Source: SZAS-103 sp964449135
GTDB taxonomy: Bacteria; Pseudomonadota; Gammaproteobacteria; Xanthomonadales; Xanthomonadaceae
Length of the DNA stretch: 24,640 nucleotides
Reading direction: 5' to 3'
Assembly: GCA_964449135.1 (NCBI GenBank)
Contig: CAYUXZ010000039.1
Location: 1 to 24,640, forward strand
The position numbers were made by a program, and so were the translations under genes. This document shows positions 7,943-15,251 of the stretch, piece by piece. Position 1 is the stretch's first letter, and every line of letters starts with the position of its first letter. Below the pieces are notes generated by a model that was not told the origin of the DNA, ran no database searches, and saw only the letters and a program-made list of their open reading frames with translations.

Positions 7943-9703
7943 ATGGCAGCGGACGATACGCCCGGCCGGTTCTGGAGCGCGCTGCGCGAGCGCAAGCTCG
8001 TGCAATGGACGCTCGCGTATGTCGCCGGCGCGTTCGCGCTGCTGCAGGGCGTGGATATCGTCGCGCAGCGTTTTGCATGGCCCGACGCCATCGAGCGCGG
8101 CCTGATCGTCGCGCTGTGCGTCGGCTTCTTCGTCGCGCTGGTGCTGGCCTGGTACCACGGCGAGCGCGGCGAGCAGAAGGTCACGCGCGTCGAACTGCTG
8201 ATCCTGGCCGTGCTGCTGGCGATCGGTGGCGCGGTGCTGTGGCGGTTCGCGCACGTCGCGCCGCCGTCCGCGACCAACGCCACGCAGGCCGGCGCAGCGA
8301 CCATGCCCAACGCGGCGCCGGTCATGGCCATTCCCGCCAAATCCATCGCGGTGCTGCCATTTGCGAACATGAGCGGGGACGCGAAGAACGACTACTTCAG
8401 CGACGGCATCACCGAGGAAATCCTCGACGCGCTCGCGCAAATTCCAGACCTGAAAGTCGCCGCGCGCACCTCGGCGTTCGCGTTCAAGGGCAAGGCGCAG
8501 GACCTGCGCCAGGTCGGCGAAACACTCGGCGTCGCGACAGTGCTAGAAGGCAGCGTGCAAAGCGAAGGCGACGCAGTGCGGGTCACCGCGCAACTCATCG
8601 ACGCGCGCAGCGGATACCACCTGTGGTCGCAGAAATACGACCGCAAACTCACCGACATCTTCGCGGTCGAGGACGAGATCTCCAAGGCGATCGCGGACAA
8701 GCTGCAGGCGCAACTCGGCGGAACAACATCCGCTGCGAAGGCGGGAACCAACAATCCACGCGCGCACGAACTGTACCTGCGCGGGCTGACCCTGCTCGCC
8801 GCGCGCAGTCTGCGCGATGCAGCCGACACCTTCCAGCAGGCGGTGACGGCTGACCCGAACTACGCGCAGGCGTGGGCGGCGTTGGCGCAGGCACAGGTAC
8901 TGGTCCACAACTGGCGCCTGGATACCGACGGCAGCACGATACCGGCGGCGGAGGACGCGGTGCAGCGCGCGCTGGAGCTGGATCCGAACATCGCCAACGC
9001 GTACGTCGCGCTCGGCATCCTCCATGCCGAACGCTGGCAGTGGCCAGATGCGGAACGCGAGTTCCGCCGGGCCGTGGAACTGGCGCCAGGCGATGCCGAG
9101 GTGCTCGACCAGTACGCACAATTCCTGCACGACACCGGAAATTTCGGGCAGGCGCTGCCGGTGATCGAGCGTGCCAACGCGCTCGATCCCTATTCGGGCG
9201 TGATTGGCGGCGTGCACGCGCAGGAGTTGAAGATCCTGCGCGGCTGCGCCGCAGCGAAGGCGCAACTGGACCGCACCCTCGCCGCTGCGCCCGACTCGAA
9301 ATTCGCGCGTGGCGTAGCGCTGGTCCGCGCCCTCGAGTGCAAGGAGTACGCCGAGGCGGAAGTGCAGGGGCGTGCGTTCGCGCCACTGGCCGGCCGCGAC
9401 CCGGCCACCTATGCGACGCTGGTGCGCGGCGTGGCCGATCCTGCTCACCGCGCGGAAGCATTGCGGGTGCTGGCAACCGTCAACATGGTCGGTATCGAAG
9501 CGGCGCGCTGGCGGATCCTGCTCGGCGATCGTGAGGGCGCCCTGAGCACGCTGGAAAATCTGTCGGGCAAGGGCGAAGGCATGGCCCAGCAGATCTGGAG
9601 CCCGATCTTCGACCCGATCCGCGACGATCCGCGCTTCAAGACGGTGATGGCGAAGATCGGGATTCCGTATCGCTCCACAGGCAGCGACCCGGCTGCGCAT
9701 TGA
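7943..9703 (+). CDS. Membrane TolB-N-like/TPR protein (adenylate-cyclase-associated architecture without the cyclase)
   Basis: A 586-residue protein. The N-terminus has three membrane helices (about 20-42, 53-71, 83-101). A linker follows, then a TolB-amino-terminal/FlgO-like domain beginning SIAVLPFANMSGD (134-146) with YFSDGITEEI and ending near EDEISKAIADKLQ. Residues about 265-575 are TPR-type helices. In related proteins this SIAVLPF-TPR block is often fused to a class III adenylate cyclase or to a CadC-like DNA-binding domain. Neither is present here; the N-terminus is purely membrane. A signalling or scaffold role is inferred. The start is supported by GGGGA five bases upstream. It is not obviously operonic: the next gene starts 114 bases downstream with its own ribosome-binding site. 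Confidence 0.82.
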   Translation: MAADDTPGRFWSALRERKLVQWTLAYVAGAFALLQGVDIVAQRFAWPDAIERGLIVALCVGFFVALVLAWYHGERGEQKVTRVELLILAVLLAIGGAVLWRFAHVAPPSATNATQAGAATMPNAAPVMAIPAKSIAVLPFANMSGDAKNDYFSDGITEEILDALAQIPDLKVAARTSAFAFKGKAQDLRQVGETLGVATVLEGSVQSEGDAVRVTAQLIDARSGYHLWSQKYDRKLTDIFAVEDEISKAIADKLQAQLGGTTSAAKAGTNNPRAHELYLRGLTLLAARSLRDAADTFQQAVTADPNYAQAWAALAQAQVLVHNWRLDTDGSTIPAAEDAVQRALELDPNIANAYVALGILHAERWQWPDAEREFRRAVELAPGDAEVLDQYAQFLHDTGNFGQALPVIERANALDPYSGVIGGVHAQELKILRGCAAAKAQLDRTLAAAPDSKFARGVALVRALECKEYAEAEVQGRAFAPLAGRDPATYATLVRGVADPAHRAEALRVLATVNMVGIEAARWRILLGDREGALSTLENLSGKGEGMAQQIWSPIFDPIRDDPRFKTVMAKIGIPYRSTGSDPAAH

Positions 9704-9817
9704 CGACGGCCCGCCGCTTGCGCGTAGGCCCGCGTATTCAGGTTGCGCTTATCGTCGGTTCAGACCCGCGCGCACACGATGATGTTGCGCATGGCACGCG
9801 CATACAGGGGGTTGCAC

Positions 9818-10360
9818 ATGTTCCGGAGCAAGCTGGCCAACAGCGCCGCGCTGGCCTTGTCGTGCGCGGCAGTCATGGGTCTGGCGTCGACGGCGAGCGC
9901 GGCCGGCTGGCACGGTCTCCCGTCGCACACGTACTATGGCCACGACCACGACCACGACCACGATTACTTCAACTACGCGCTGGCGGGGCTGGCGCTGAAG
10001 GCGTTGGTCAACGCCTCGCGCCCGCACCCGCACTACTACTATCCGCCCGCGCGCTACTACTACGCACCGGCCGGGTACTACTACGAACCCGCGCCGTCGT
10101 ATTACGCCTACTACGACTATCCCTCGTACTCGTACTACTACGACGACTATCCGTACGACTACGGCTACTACTATCCGAGCTCGTACTACAACGTGAGTTA
10201 CTACGGCGGTGGTTACCGTCACGGCTGGGACCGCGACGACTGGCGGCATCGCGGCTGGGATCATGGCGGCTGGCACGGCCAGGATCACGACGCTTGGCGT
10301 GACCACAGCACCTGGAACGATCGCGACGGCTGGCGTCATCACGGGCCACCGCATCGCTGA
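9818..10360 (+). CDS. Tyr/His-rich exported protein, function unknown
   Basis: A 180-residue low-complexity exported protein. The start at 9818 is chosen over an in-frame ATG at 9743 because it follows AGGGGG by seven bases and opens a clear signal peptide with cleavage near ASA28. The mature protein has three blocks: a His-Asp alternation, HDHDHDHD, near residue 43; a Tyr-rich block (about 70-130) with repeated YYY triplets; and a tail rich in His, Asp, Trp and Arg (about 133-180), with repeats such as HRGWDHGGWHG. By hand count it has 33 Tyr in 180 residues. Such composition suits metal binding, surface adhesion or cross-linking, but none is shown. Codon use is consistent with the genome and the frame is intact. 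Family not recognised. Confidence 0.72.
   Translation: MFRSKLANSAALALSCAAVMGLASTASAAGWHGLPSHTYYGHDHDHDHDYFNYALAGLALKALVNASRPHPHYYYPPARYYYAPAGYYYEPAPSYYAYYDYPSYSYYYDDYPYDYGYYYPSSYYNVSYYGGGYRHGWDRDDWRHRGWDHGGWHGQDHDAWRDHSTWNDRDGWRHHGPPHR
9941..9964 (+). repeat. Hexanucleotide tandem repeat coding His-Asp units
   Basis: CACGAC occurs three times in tandem, followed by a CACGAT copy, inside the Tyr/His-rich protein gene. Because the unit is 6 bases, slippage would change the number of His-Asp pairs without shifting the frame. Confidence 0.75.
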
Positions 10361-10389
10361 TCTTGCGATAAATCCAAGCTCGCATGCAG

Positions 10390-10414
10390 CGCCCGCCTTG
10401 TGCGGGCGTTGTCT
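10390..10414 (+). terminator. Weak terminator-like hairpin after the Tyr/His-rich gene
   Basis: A 7-bp GC stem CGCCCGC / GCGGGCG (10390-10396 with 10402-10408) with a CTTGT loop, followed by TTGTCTTT. The U-tract is interrupted, so termination may be partial. Confidence 0.55.
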
Positions 10415-10543
10415 TTATGGCTTGCACTCAGCGGCTGCGCGACAAGAAAGTTATACTTTGCACATGCGAGGCTGGTGTTGATTGCGACAGCCAGCCAGGC
10501 TGCCGATGTCGCGCACCGCGTCGCCCGCATTTTTGAGGAGTCC

Positions 10544-11494
10544 ATGCACCTGCGTTTCGTCTGCTTCGCCGGCGCGCTCGCCGCGCTGCCGGTTTCCGCC
10601 CTCGCGTGCTCATCCTGCGGTTGCACGCTCAGTTCCGACTGGGACAGCCAGGGATTCGCGGCCTCGTCCGGATTCCGCCTGGACCTGCGCTACGACTACC
10701 TTGACCAGTCGCAGCTTCGCAGCGGAACCGGCCGCGTGGATCGCGACCGCATAGGCCTGCCGGCCGATCGCGAGATCGAGCTGGACACGATCAACCGTTA
10801 CACGACGCTCGGCCTCGACTGGAGTCCGAACGCGGATTGGGGCGTCAATCTGCAATTGCCGTGGATCGATCGTTCGCACCGGACCATCGCGGAGGGCGAT
10901 ACCGCCGTCTCGTCGTCGCACACGCGCGGCATCGGCGATGCGCGCGTGCTGTTGCGCTACCAGGGATTCGCGCCGCAACACGACACGGGCATCCAGTTCG
11001 GACTGAAATTGCCGATCGGTCGCCACGGCGACGTGTTCGCGAGCGGACCGCAGGCCGGGCAGCCGCTCGATCGCGCCCTGCAGGACGGCAGCGGCACCAC
11101 CGACCTGCTGCTGGGCGCGTACATGTTCGGCGCGATCAACCAGGACTTCGACTGGTTCGCGCAGGGACTCGCGCAGATCGCGCTGGATTCGCGCGACGAC
11201 TTCCGTAGTGGCGCGTCGCTGAACCTCAATGCGGGCCTGCGTTACATGGCGGATCCGGCATTCACGCCGCAGTTGCAGGTCAACGCGCGCGTGGTGCGCC
11301 GCGATTCGGGCGCGCAGGCGGATGTCGCGAACAGCGGCGGCAGCCTGGTGGATCTCAGCCCCGGCGTCACCGCGCAGATCAACGCGCACCTGCACGCCTA
11401 CGGTTTCGTGCAATTGCCGCTGTACCAACGTGCCAACGGCTTCCAGCTCGCGCCGCGCTGGACCGCGTCGCTGGGATTGCGTTATTCGTTCTGA
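10544..11494 (+). CDS. Outer-membrane beta-barrel protein with Cys-rich mature N-terminus
   Basis: A 316-residue exported protein. The signal peptide ends SALA before Cys22, and the mature chain opens CSSCGC. The rest alternates short amphipathic strands and ends in ...LGLRYSF, with a terminal Phe as in outer-membrane barrels (BAM signal). Strand-like segments include FRLDLRYDYLD, YTTLGLDWSPNADWGVNLQLPW, GIQFGLKLPIG and LNLNAGLRYM. The overall look is of the phenol-degradation MetA-like/transporter barrel group, which I infer rather than demonstrate. The start is set by GAGGAG four bases upstream; upstream in-frame codons lack a signal sequence. The residue before the lipid-type Cys does not give a good lipobox, so signal peptidase I cleavage is more likely. 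A TlpA-like thioredoxin gene converges on it 11 bases away. The CxxCxC cluster could bind a metal or form disulfides that the thioredoxin handles. Confidence 0.74.
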   Translation: MHLRFVCFAGALAALPVSALACSSCGCTLSSDWDSQGFAASSGFRLDLRYDYLDQSQLRSGTGRVDRDRIGLPADREIELDTINRYTTLGLDWSPNADWGVNLQLPWIDRSHRTIAEGDTAVSSSHTRGIGDARVLLRYQGFAPQHDTGIQFGLKLPIGRHGDVFASGPQAGQPLDRALQDGSGTTDLLLGAYMFGAINQDFDWFAQGLAQIALDSRDDFRSGASLNLNAGLRYMADPAFTPQLQVNARVVRRDSGAQADVANSGGSLVDLSPGVTAQINAHLHAYGFVQLPLYQRANGFQLAPRWTASLGLRYSF

Positions 11495-11505
11495 CCGCGC
11501 GACGC

Positions 11506-12000
11506 TTACTGCCCGCGCAGCAGCGGCAACACGTCGCGCTCGAGCGCGGCCGCATCCAGCGATGGAGTCGCCTTGAAGCCGTCGCGGCGCAACACGCCGC
11601 GGCGATCGATCACGAAGGTCAGCGGCACGCGCCAGATGCGGCCATAGCCCTTGATGTTCGCGTGTTCGAGCAGCGCCGCCGGAAAATCGAAAGCGCGCAT
11701 CACGGTTTTCACCTTGCCGAGGTCGTCGTGCGTGTCCAGGCTGATCGCGATCACCGCCAGCCCTTCAGAACGGTGCGCGCGGTAGAACGCATCCAGCGCG
11801 GGCATCTCGGTGCGGCAGGGCTCGCACCAGGTCGCCCAGAAATGCACGACCACGACCTTGCCCGCGAACGCGGACTGGTCGAACTCGCCGCCGTCCAGCG
11901 TTTGCGCGTGGATCGCGGGCGCGGGCTTGCCGATTTCGGGGCCCTTGCACCATGCAGTCGCGATGCAGCAGCAAAACAGGAGCGTGAGGAAGATGCGCAT
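11506..12000 (-). CDS. TlpA/ResA-like periplasmic thiol-disulfide oxidoreductase
   Basis: A 164-residue thioredoxin-fold protein exported to the periplasm, where TlpA-type proteins reduce disulfides, for example in cytochrome c or copper-protein maturation. The signal peptide is residues 1-17 and unusually contains three adjacent Cys (FCCCIATAW). The catalytic motif WCEPC lies at 58-62, inside VVVHFWATWCEPCRTEMP. The cis-Pro loop is RVPLTFVIDRRG. The start at 12000 is set by the signal peptide; the frame continues upstream but reads into the divergent intergenic region. It lies 11 bases from the stop of a barrel protein with a CSSCGC N-terminus, a plausible client, but is transcribed convergently. 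No ccm genes are nearby. Family call secure, client unknown. Confidence 0.9.
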   Translation of the reverse strand: MRIFLTLLFCCCIATAWCKGPEIGKPAPAIHAQTLDGGEFDQSAFAGKVVVVHFWATWCEPCRTEMPALDAFYRAHRSEGLAVIAISLDTHDDLGKVKTVMRAFDFPAALLEHANIKGYGRIWRVPLTFVIDRRGVLRRDGFKATPSLDAAALERDVLPLLRGQ

Positions 12001-12027
12001 GGACCACGGGCGGTTCGAGGTGTGCCT

Positions 12028-12033
12028 ATGATA
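12028..12033 (-). promoter_or_regulatory. Candidate -10 element for the TlpA-like gene
   Basis: On the minus strand TATCAT sits 27 bases before the start codon, in an otherwise GC-rich stretch. The -35 at 17-bp spacing reads GCGGCA, which is poor, so the call is tentative. Confidence 0.3.
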
Positions 12034-12057
12034 CCTGCCGACTCCGGAAATGCCGCT

Positions 12058-12071
12058 TTGACATGTGTCAA
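12058..12071. promoter_or_regulatory. Inverted repeat between divergent TlpA-like and flavoprotein genes
   Basis: TTGACA-TG-TGTCAA, a perfect 6-2-6 inverted repeat in the divergent intergenic region. Each arm equals the -35 consensus on one strand, but no matching -10 lies 16-18 bases away on either side. An operator for one or both genes is therefore more likely than a promoter core. Inferred from symmetry and place only. Confidence 0.35.
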
Positions 12072-12155
12072 GCGCATCGCACGGGGAATTGCGAGGCCGG
12101 CTGGTTTGGCGATTGTCGTTGGAACGGATGGACCTTGGGGATTCTGAAGCGATCG

Positions 12156-13769
12156 ATGGCACGCACGCCCTTGTTCGATGCCTTGCAGCGCGCGGCGCGA
12201 ATCGCGCGGTGCTCGTTGCATTCGCGTGCCCCGCTGGATGAGGTCATAGATCGCGCGCACGAAGTGCGGATGGATATCGCGCGGCGACGTTTCCTGCGCG
12301 ATGCGTGCGGTGCGGGTGCGGCGCTCGCGCTCGCCGGCTGCGCCGATAAATCGCGCGCGTTGCTGGCGCCGACGGATCAAGACGAGGTCGTGGTCGTCGG
12401 CGCGGGCATCGCCGGACTGACCGCCGCGTGGCGGTTGCGCCAGGCCGGCGTGCGCGTGCGCGTGATCGAAGCCGGTGGTCGCGTCGGCGGACGCATGTTG
12501 AGCCTGCGCGGATTCTTTCCGGAGGCGCAGGTCGTGGAACTCGGTGGCGAACTGATCGATAGCGGACACGTGCGGCTGCGCGGGCTCGCGGGAGAGCTCG
12601 GGCTTGAGCTCGACGACCTGAAGGGCGACGATCCGCTCGCCGATGTGGACGTGTGGTGGGCCGATCGGCGTCGCTGGCCGGAGACCGAGATCATCCGCGC
12701 CTTCGTGCCGGTCGCGGCTGCGATCGAGCGCGACCTGGCGACGCTGGGCGACGGCGACATCACCTACACGACGCCGCGCAACGCGCAGGCGCTCGATGCG
12801 CTGTCGATCGCGCAGTGGTTCGACCGCAACGACGTACGCGGCGGACTGCGCACGCTGCTTGATGTCGCCTACACGACCGAAATGGGTCTGGCCTGCGAGC
12901 AGCAGTCCGCGCTGAACCTACTCACCTTCATTGGCACGAAACCGGACCGGTTCCGCGTGTTCGGCGAAAGCGACGAGCGGTATCACGTGCGCGGCGGAAA
13001 CGATCGCATCCCGCGCGCACTTGCGACGAAGCTCAGCGACGCGATCGAAACCGACACGGTGCTGGAAGCGCTCCGTCGCGAAGCGAACGGAACCTACGTG
13101 GTGTCGGTGCGCACGGGAGCGGCCTCGCGCGAACTGCGCGCGCCCATGGTGCTGCTTGCGATTCCGTTCACCACGCTGCGCGAGGTGGAACTCGATGTGC
13201 CGCTGCCCGCGGACAAGCTGCGCGCGATCCGCGAATTGCGTTACGGCACGAACGCGAAACTGATGATCGGTTTCCAGCGCCGCGTGTGGCGTGAGCAGCA
13301 GGCGAACGGCAGCACCTACGCCGACCTGCCGTTCCAGACCACATGGGAGGCGACGCGCGCGCAGCCCGGCACGCATGGCATCCTCGTGAACTTCGTCGGC
13401 GGGCAGCACGGCCTCGAGATCGGGCAGGGCACGCTGAAGGCGCAGGCCGACGAAGCGGTGCGCCAGCTCGATACGATCTTCCCGAGCATCGCGCAGGCGC
13501 GCGAGGGCATGCGCGAGGTGCGCATGCACTGGCCGACGCATCGCTGGGCGCAGGGCAGTTACGCCTGTTTCGGCCCTGGCGACTGGACGAGCCTGCGTGG
13601 CGCGATCGGCGAGCCGGTCGATCATCTGTTCTTCGCCGGCGAGCACTGCGCCTTCGATACCCAGGGCTTCATGGAAGGCGGTTGCGAATCCGGCGAAACC
13701 GCCGCTGCCGCGATCTTGCGCGCGCGCAGGATCGCGATGCCGAAGGAGGCGACGTCTTCCGCCGGCTGA
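12156..13769 (+). CDS. Exported flavin-containing amine-oxidase family protein
   Basis: A 537-residue FAD oxidoreductase of the monoamine-oxidase/phytoene-desaturase superfamily, expected to oxidise an amine or related substrate with FAD. The dinucleotide-binding motif VVVGAGIAGL is at 79-88 and the FAD-ribose Glu at 105 in RVIEAGGRVGGRM. A GGELID segment follows, and the C-terminal FAD motif is HLFFAGEHCAFDTQGFMEGG. Residues 43-62 read as a twin-arginine-type export signal (RRRFLRD, hydrophobic Ala/Gly core) ending in a lipobox-like LAGC, preceded by an unusual 40-residue lead containing ARTPLFDALQRAARIAR. The start at 12156 is favoured because I recall similar proteins opening this way, though 12063 upstream and 12270 (Met39) are alternatives. 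It lies 50 bases before mgtE on the same strand. Substrate unknown. Confidence 0.84.
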   Translation: MARTPLFDALQRAARIARCSLHSRAPLDEVIDRAHEVRMDIARRRFLRDACGAGAALALAGCADKSRALLAPTDQDEVVVVGAGIAGLTAAWRLRQAGVRVRVIEAGGRVGGRMLSLRGFFPEAQVVELGGELIDSGHVRLRGLAGELGLELDDLKGDDPLADVDVWWADRRRWPETEIIRAFVPVAAAIERDLATLGDGDITYTTPRNAQALDALSIAQWFDRNDVRGGLRTLLDVAYTTEMGLACEQQSALNLLTFIGTKPDRFRVFGESDERYHVRGGNDRIPRALATKLSDAIETDTVLEALRREANGTYVVSVRTGAASRELRAPMVLLAIPFTTLREVELDVPLPADKLRAIRELRYGTNAKLMIGFQRRVWREQQANGSTYADLPFQTTWEATRAQPGTHGILVNFVGGQHGLEIGQGTLKAQADEAVRQLDTIFPSIAQAREGMREVRMHWPTHRWAQGSYACFGPGDWTSLRGAIGEPVDHLFFAGEHCAFDTQGFMEGGCESGETAAAAILRARRIAMPKEATSSAG

Positions 13770-13819
13770 GCCCGCGGCACGGCATTTGCGGTATCGTTCC
13801 GCTCGGCAAGGAGCCCACG

Positions 13820-14998
13820 ATGCGGCATACCGATCACGAGCTGCGCGAACTCGACAGCAAGTCCGTCGCCAGGCAACTGCGCGATGCGAGCGACGACACG
13901 ATCGCCGATGCGCTGCAACAGCTCACGCCCGAACAGGCGCACAAGGTCCTCGAGCGTTTCGATCCCGCGCGGCGCACGTCGATCGAACGCTTCGACATCG
14001 GCCACGACCTGCTGCTCGGTTTCGACTATCCCGAAGGTTCGGTCGGTCGGTTGCTCGAATCCGCGCCCGCGGTGTTCCCGCCGGACATGACCGTCGGCGA
14101 AGCGATCGAAGCGTTGCGCGAGGTCATCCAGCGGCGCATGGTGATCTACGTCTTCGTCGCCGACGCGGAAGGATTCCTGCGCGGCGTGGTCGCGTTCCGC
14201 GAGCTGGTGTTCGGCGCGCGCGAGCAGAAGCTCGCCGAGGTGATGGTGCGTGATCCGTTTTTCCTGAAACCGGCGGCGACGCTGGTGGACGCGATGCACG
14301 AGGTCGTCACCCGCCACTACCCGATCTATCCGGTTTGCGAAGCCGATGGTCGCCTGCTCGGGCTCGTGAAAGGCGCCTCGCTGTTCGAGCAACAGGCGTT
14401 CGCGATTTCCGCGCAGGCAGGCGCGATCGTCGGTGTCGAGAAAGAAGAGCGGCTGGCTACGCCGTGGGCGCGCAGTTTCGCGTTCCGCAATCCGTGGCTG
14501 CTCGTGAACCTGCTCACGGTCGCAATTTCCGCGGGCGTGGTCAGCGTGTTCCAGTCCTCGATCAACCGCATCGTCGTGCTCGCGATCTTCCTGCCGGTGA
14601 TGTCGGGCCAGTGCGGCAACCTCGGCAACCAGTCGCTCGCCGTCGTGCTGCGCGGCGTGACGCTCGGCGAACTGCACAAGGACGGCGCCTGGCCGATGGT
14701 GCTCAAGGAAGGCTGGCTGGGTTTCCTCAACGGTTTCGTGTCCGGCGTGCTCGCCGGTGGTGCGATGTACTGGATCGCGGCCGCGCGCCACGAGCCCGCG
14801 ATGAGCCTGGCCGGCGCGATCGTGGTCGCGATGACCGTGAGTTGCTCGCTCGCGGGCATGGCCGGCGCGGTAATTCCGCTGCTCCTCAAGCGCTTCGGCG
14901 CGGACCCCGCGACCGCGGCGGGCATCTTCCTGAGCACGGTCACCGATGTGCTCAGCATGGGACTGTTCCTCGGCCTGGCAACCGCGCTCATCGGCTGA
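13820..14998 (+). CDS. mgtE: MgtE-type magnesium transporter, short N-domain form
   Basis: A 392-residue inner-membrane Mg2+ channel/transporter of the MgtE family. Residues 1-68 look like about half of the usual helical N-domain (family members are about 450 residues). Residues 69-195 are two CBS domains, the first opening YPEGSVGRLLES and the second VMVRDPFFLKPAATLVDAM. Residues about 215-392 are the five-helix pore domain, with SGQCGNLGNQSLAVVLRG (262-279) in place of the more common GGNAGNQ version. The pore-lining Asp, in STVTDVLSMGLFLGLA, is kept at 376. The start is set by AAGGAG six bases upstream. In MgtE the N and CBS domains gate the pore by sensing cytosolic Mg2+, so the shortened N-domain may alter gating. 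The preceding flavoprotein gene is 50 bases upstream, with possible co-transcription. Confidence 0.88.
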   Translation: MRHTDHELRELDSKSVARQLRDASDDTIADALQQLTPEQAHKVLERFDPARRTSIERFDIGHDLLLGFDYPEGSVGRLLESAPAVFPPDMTVGEAIEALREVIQRRMVIYVFVADAEGFLRGVVAFRELVFGAREQKLAEVMVRDPFFLKPAATLVDAMHEVVTRHYPIYPVCEADGRLLGLVKGASLFEQQAFAISAQAGAIVGVEKEERLATPWARSFAFRNPWLLVNLLTVAISAGVVSVFQSSINRIVVLAIFLPVMSGQCGNLGNQSLAVVLRGVTLGELHKDGAWPMVLKEGWLGFLNGFVSGVLAGGAMYWIAAARHEPAMSLAGAIVVAMTVSCSLAGMAGAVIPLLLKRFGADPATAAGIFLSTVTDVLSMGLFLGLATALIG

Positions 14999-15113
14999 CA
15001 GCGCCTTGCTGCGATGCAGCGCGCGTTTCACGACTCGCCTGCGTATGCTGCGCCACGATTCGGCGTGGACGGGGAAGCCCGCCGAGCGGACGAATACCGG
15101 GGAGAGGATCCAG

Positions 15114-15150
15114 ACCCGCAGCGATTCACGTCGCTGCGGGTTTGTTTTTT
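15114..15150 (+). terminator. Rho-independent terminator downstream of mgtE
   Basis: An 11-bp perfect stem (ACCCGCAGCGA at 15114-15124 with TCGCTGCGGGT at 15131-15141), TTCACG loop, then TTGTTTTTT. It lies 115 bases after the mgtE stop. That is far for a simple gene terminator and leaves room for a 3' UTR or small RNA ending here. Confidence 0.88.
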
Positions 15151-15166
15151 CGTGCATGGATGCACG
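15151..15166. promoter_or_regulatory. Palindrome upstream of glnE
   Basis: CGTGCAT-GG-ATGCACG, a perfect 7-2-7 inverted repeat. It begins at the last base of the terminator T-run and lies 85 bases before the glnE start. It could be an operator for glnE or an additional hairpin. The remaining 85 bases show no convincing -35/-10 pair. Confidence 0.35.
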
Positions 15167-15251
15167 AATGCCGCGGAGGCAGGACGCCGGAAGCGGCAGG
15201 CGCGGATTTGGCGAACTGCGCGTGATCGTGGATGCGTGAAACAATGCGCGA

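Noticed and set aside
9931..10200. CRISPR-like or non-coding tandem repeat in the TAC-rich region
   Set aside because: The repeats are Tyr codons in one intact exported reading frame, with no spacer structure.
10422..10457. TTGCAC and TATACT as a promoter for the barrel gene
   Set aside because: The -10 looks good but the spacing is 24 bases, outside the usual 16-18, and no -35 is present at the right distance.
12058..12086. TTGACA as the -35 of a plus-strand promoter
   Set aside because: The bases at the right distance (ACGGGG) do not resemble a -10, so only the inverted repeat is reported.
13343..13819. An in-frame upstream extension of mgtE over the flavoprotein gene
   Set aside because: It reads another gene out of frame; AAGGAG and the family-like opening put the start at 13820. 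It also supplies no missing N-domain.
14999..15150. A riboswitch before glnE (cobalamin, glycine, yybP-ykoY or c-di-GMP type)
   Set aside because: I compared the conserved cores that I remember and found no match; the segment ends in a terminator about 100 bases before glnE, so only a hypothetical small RNA is kept as a finding.
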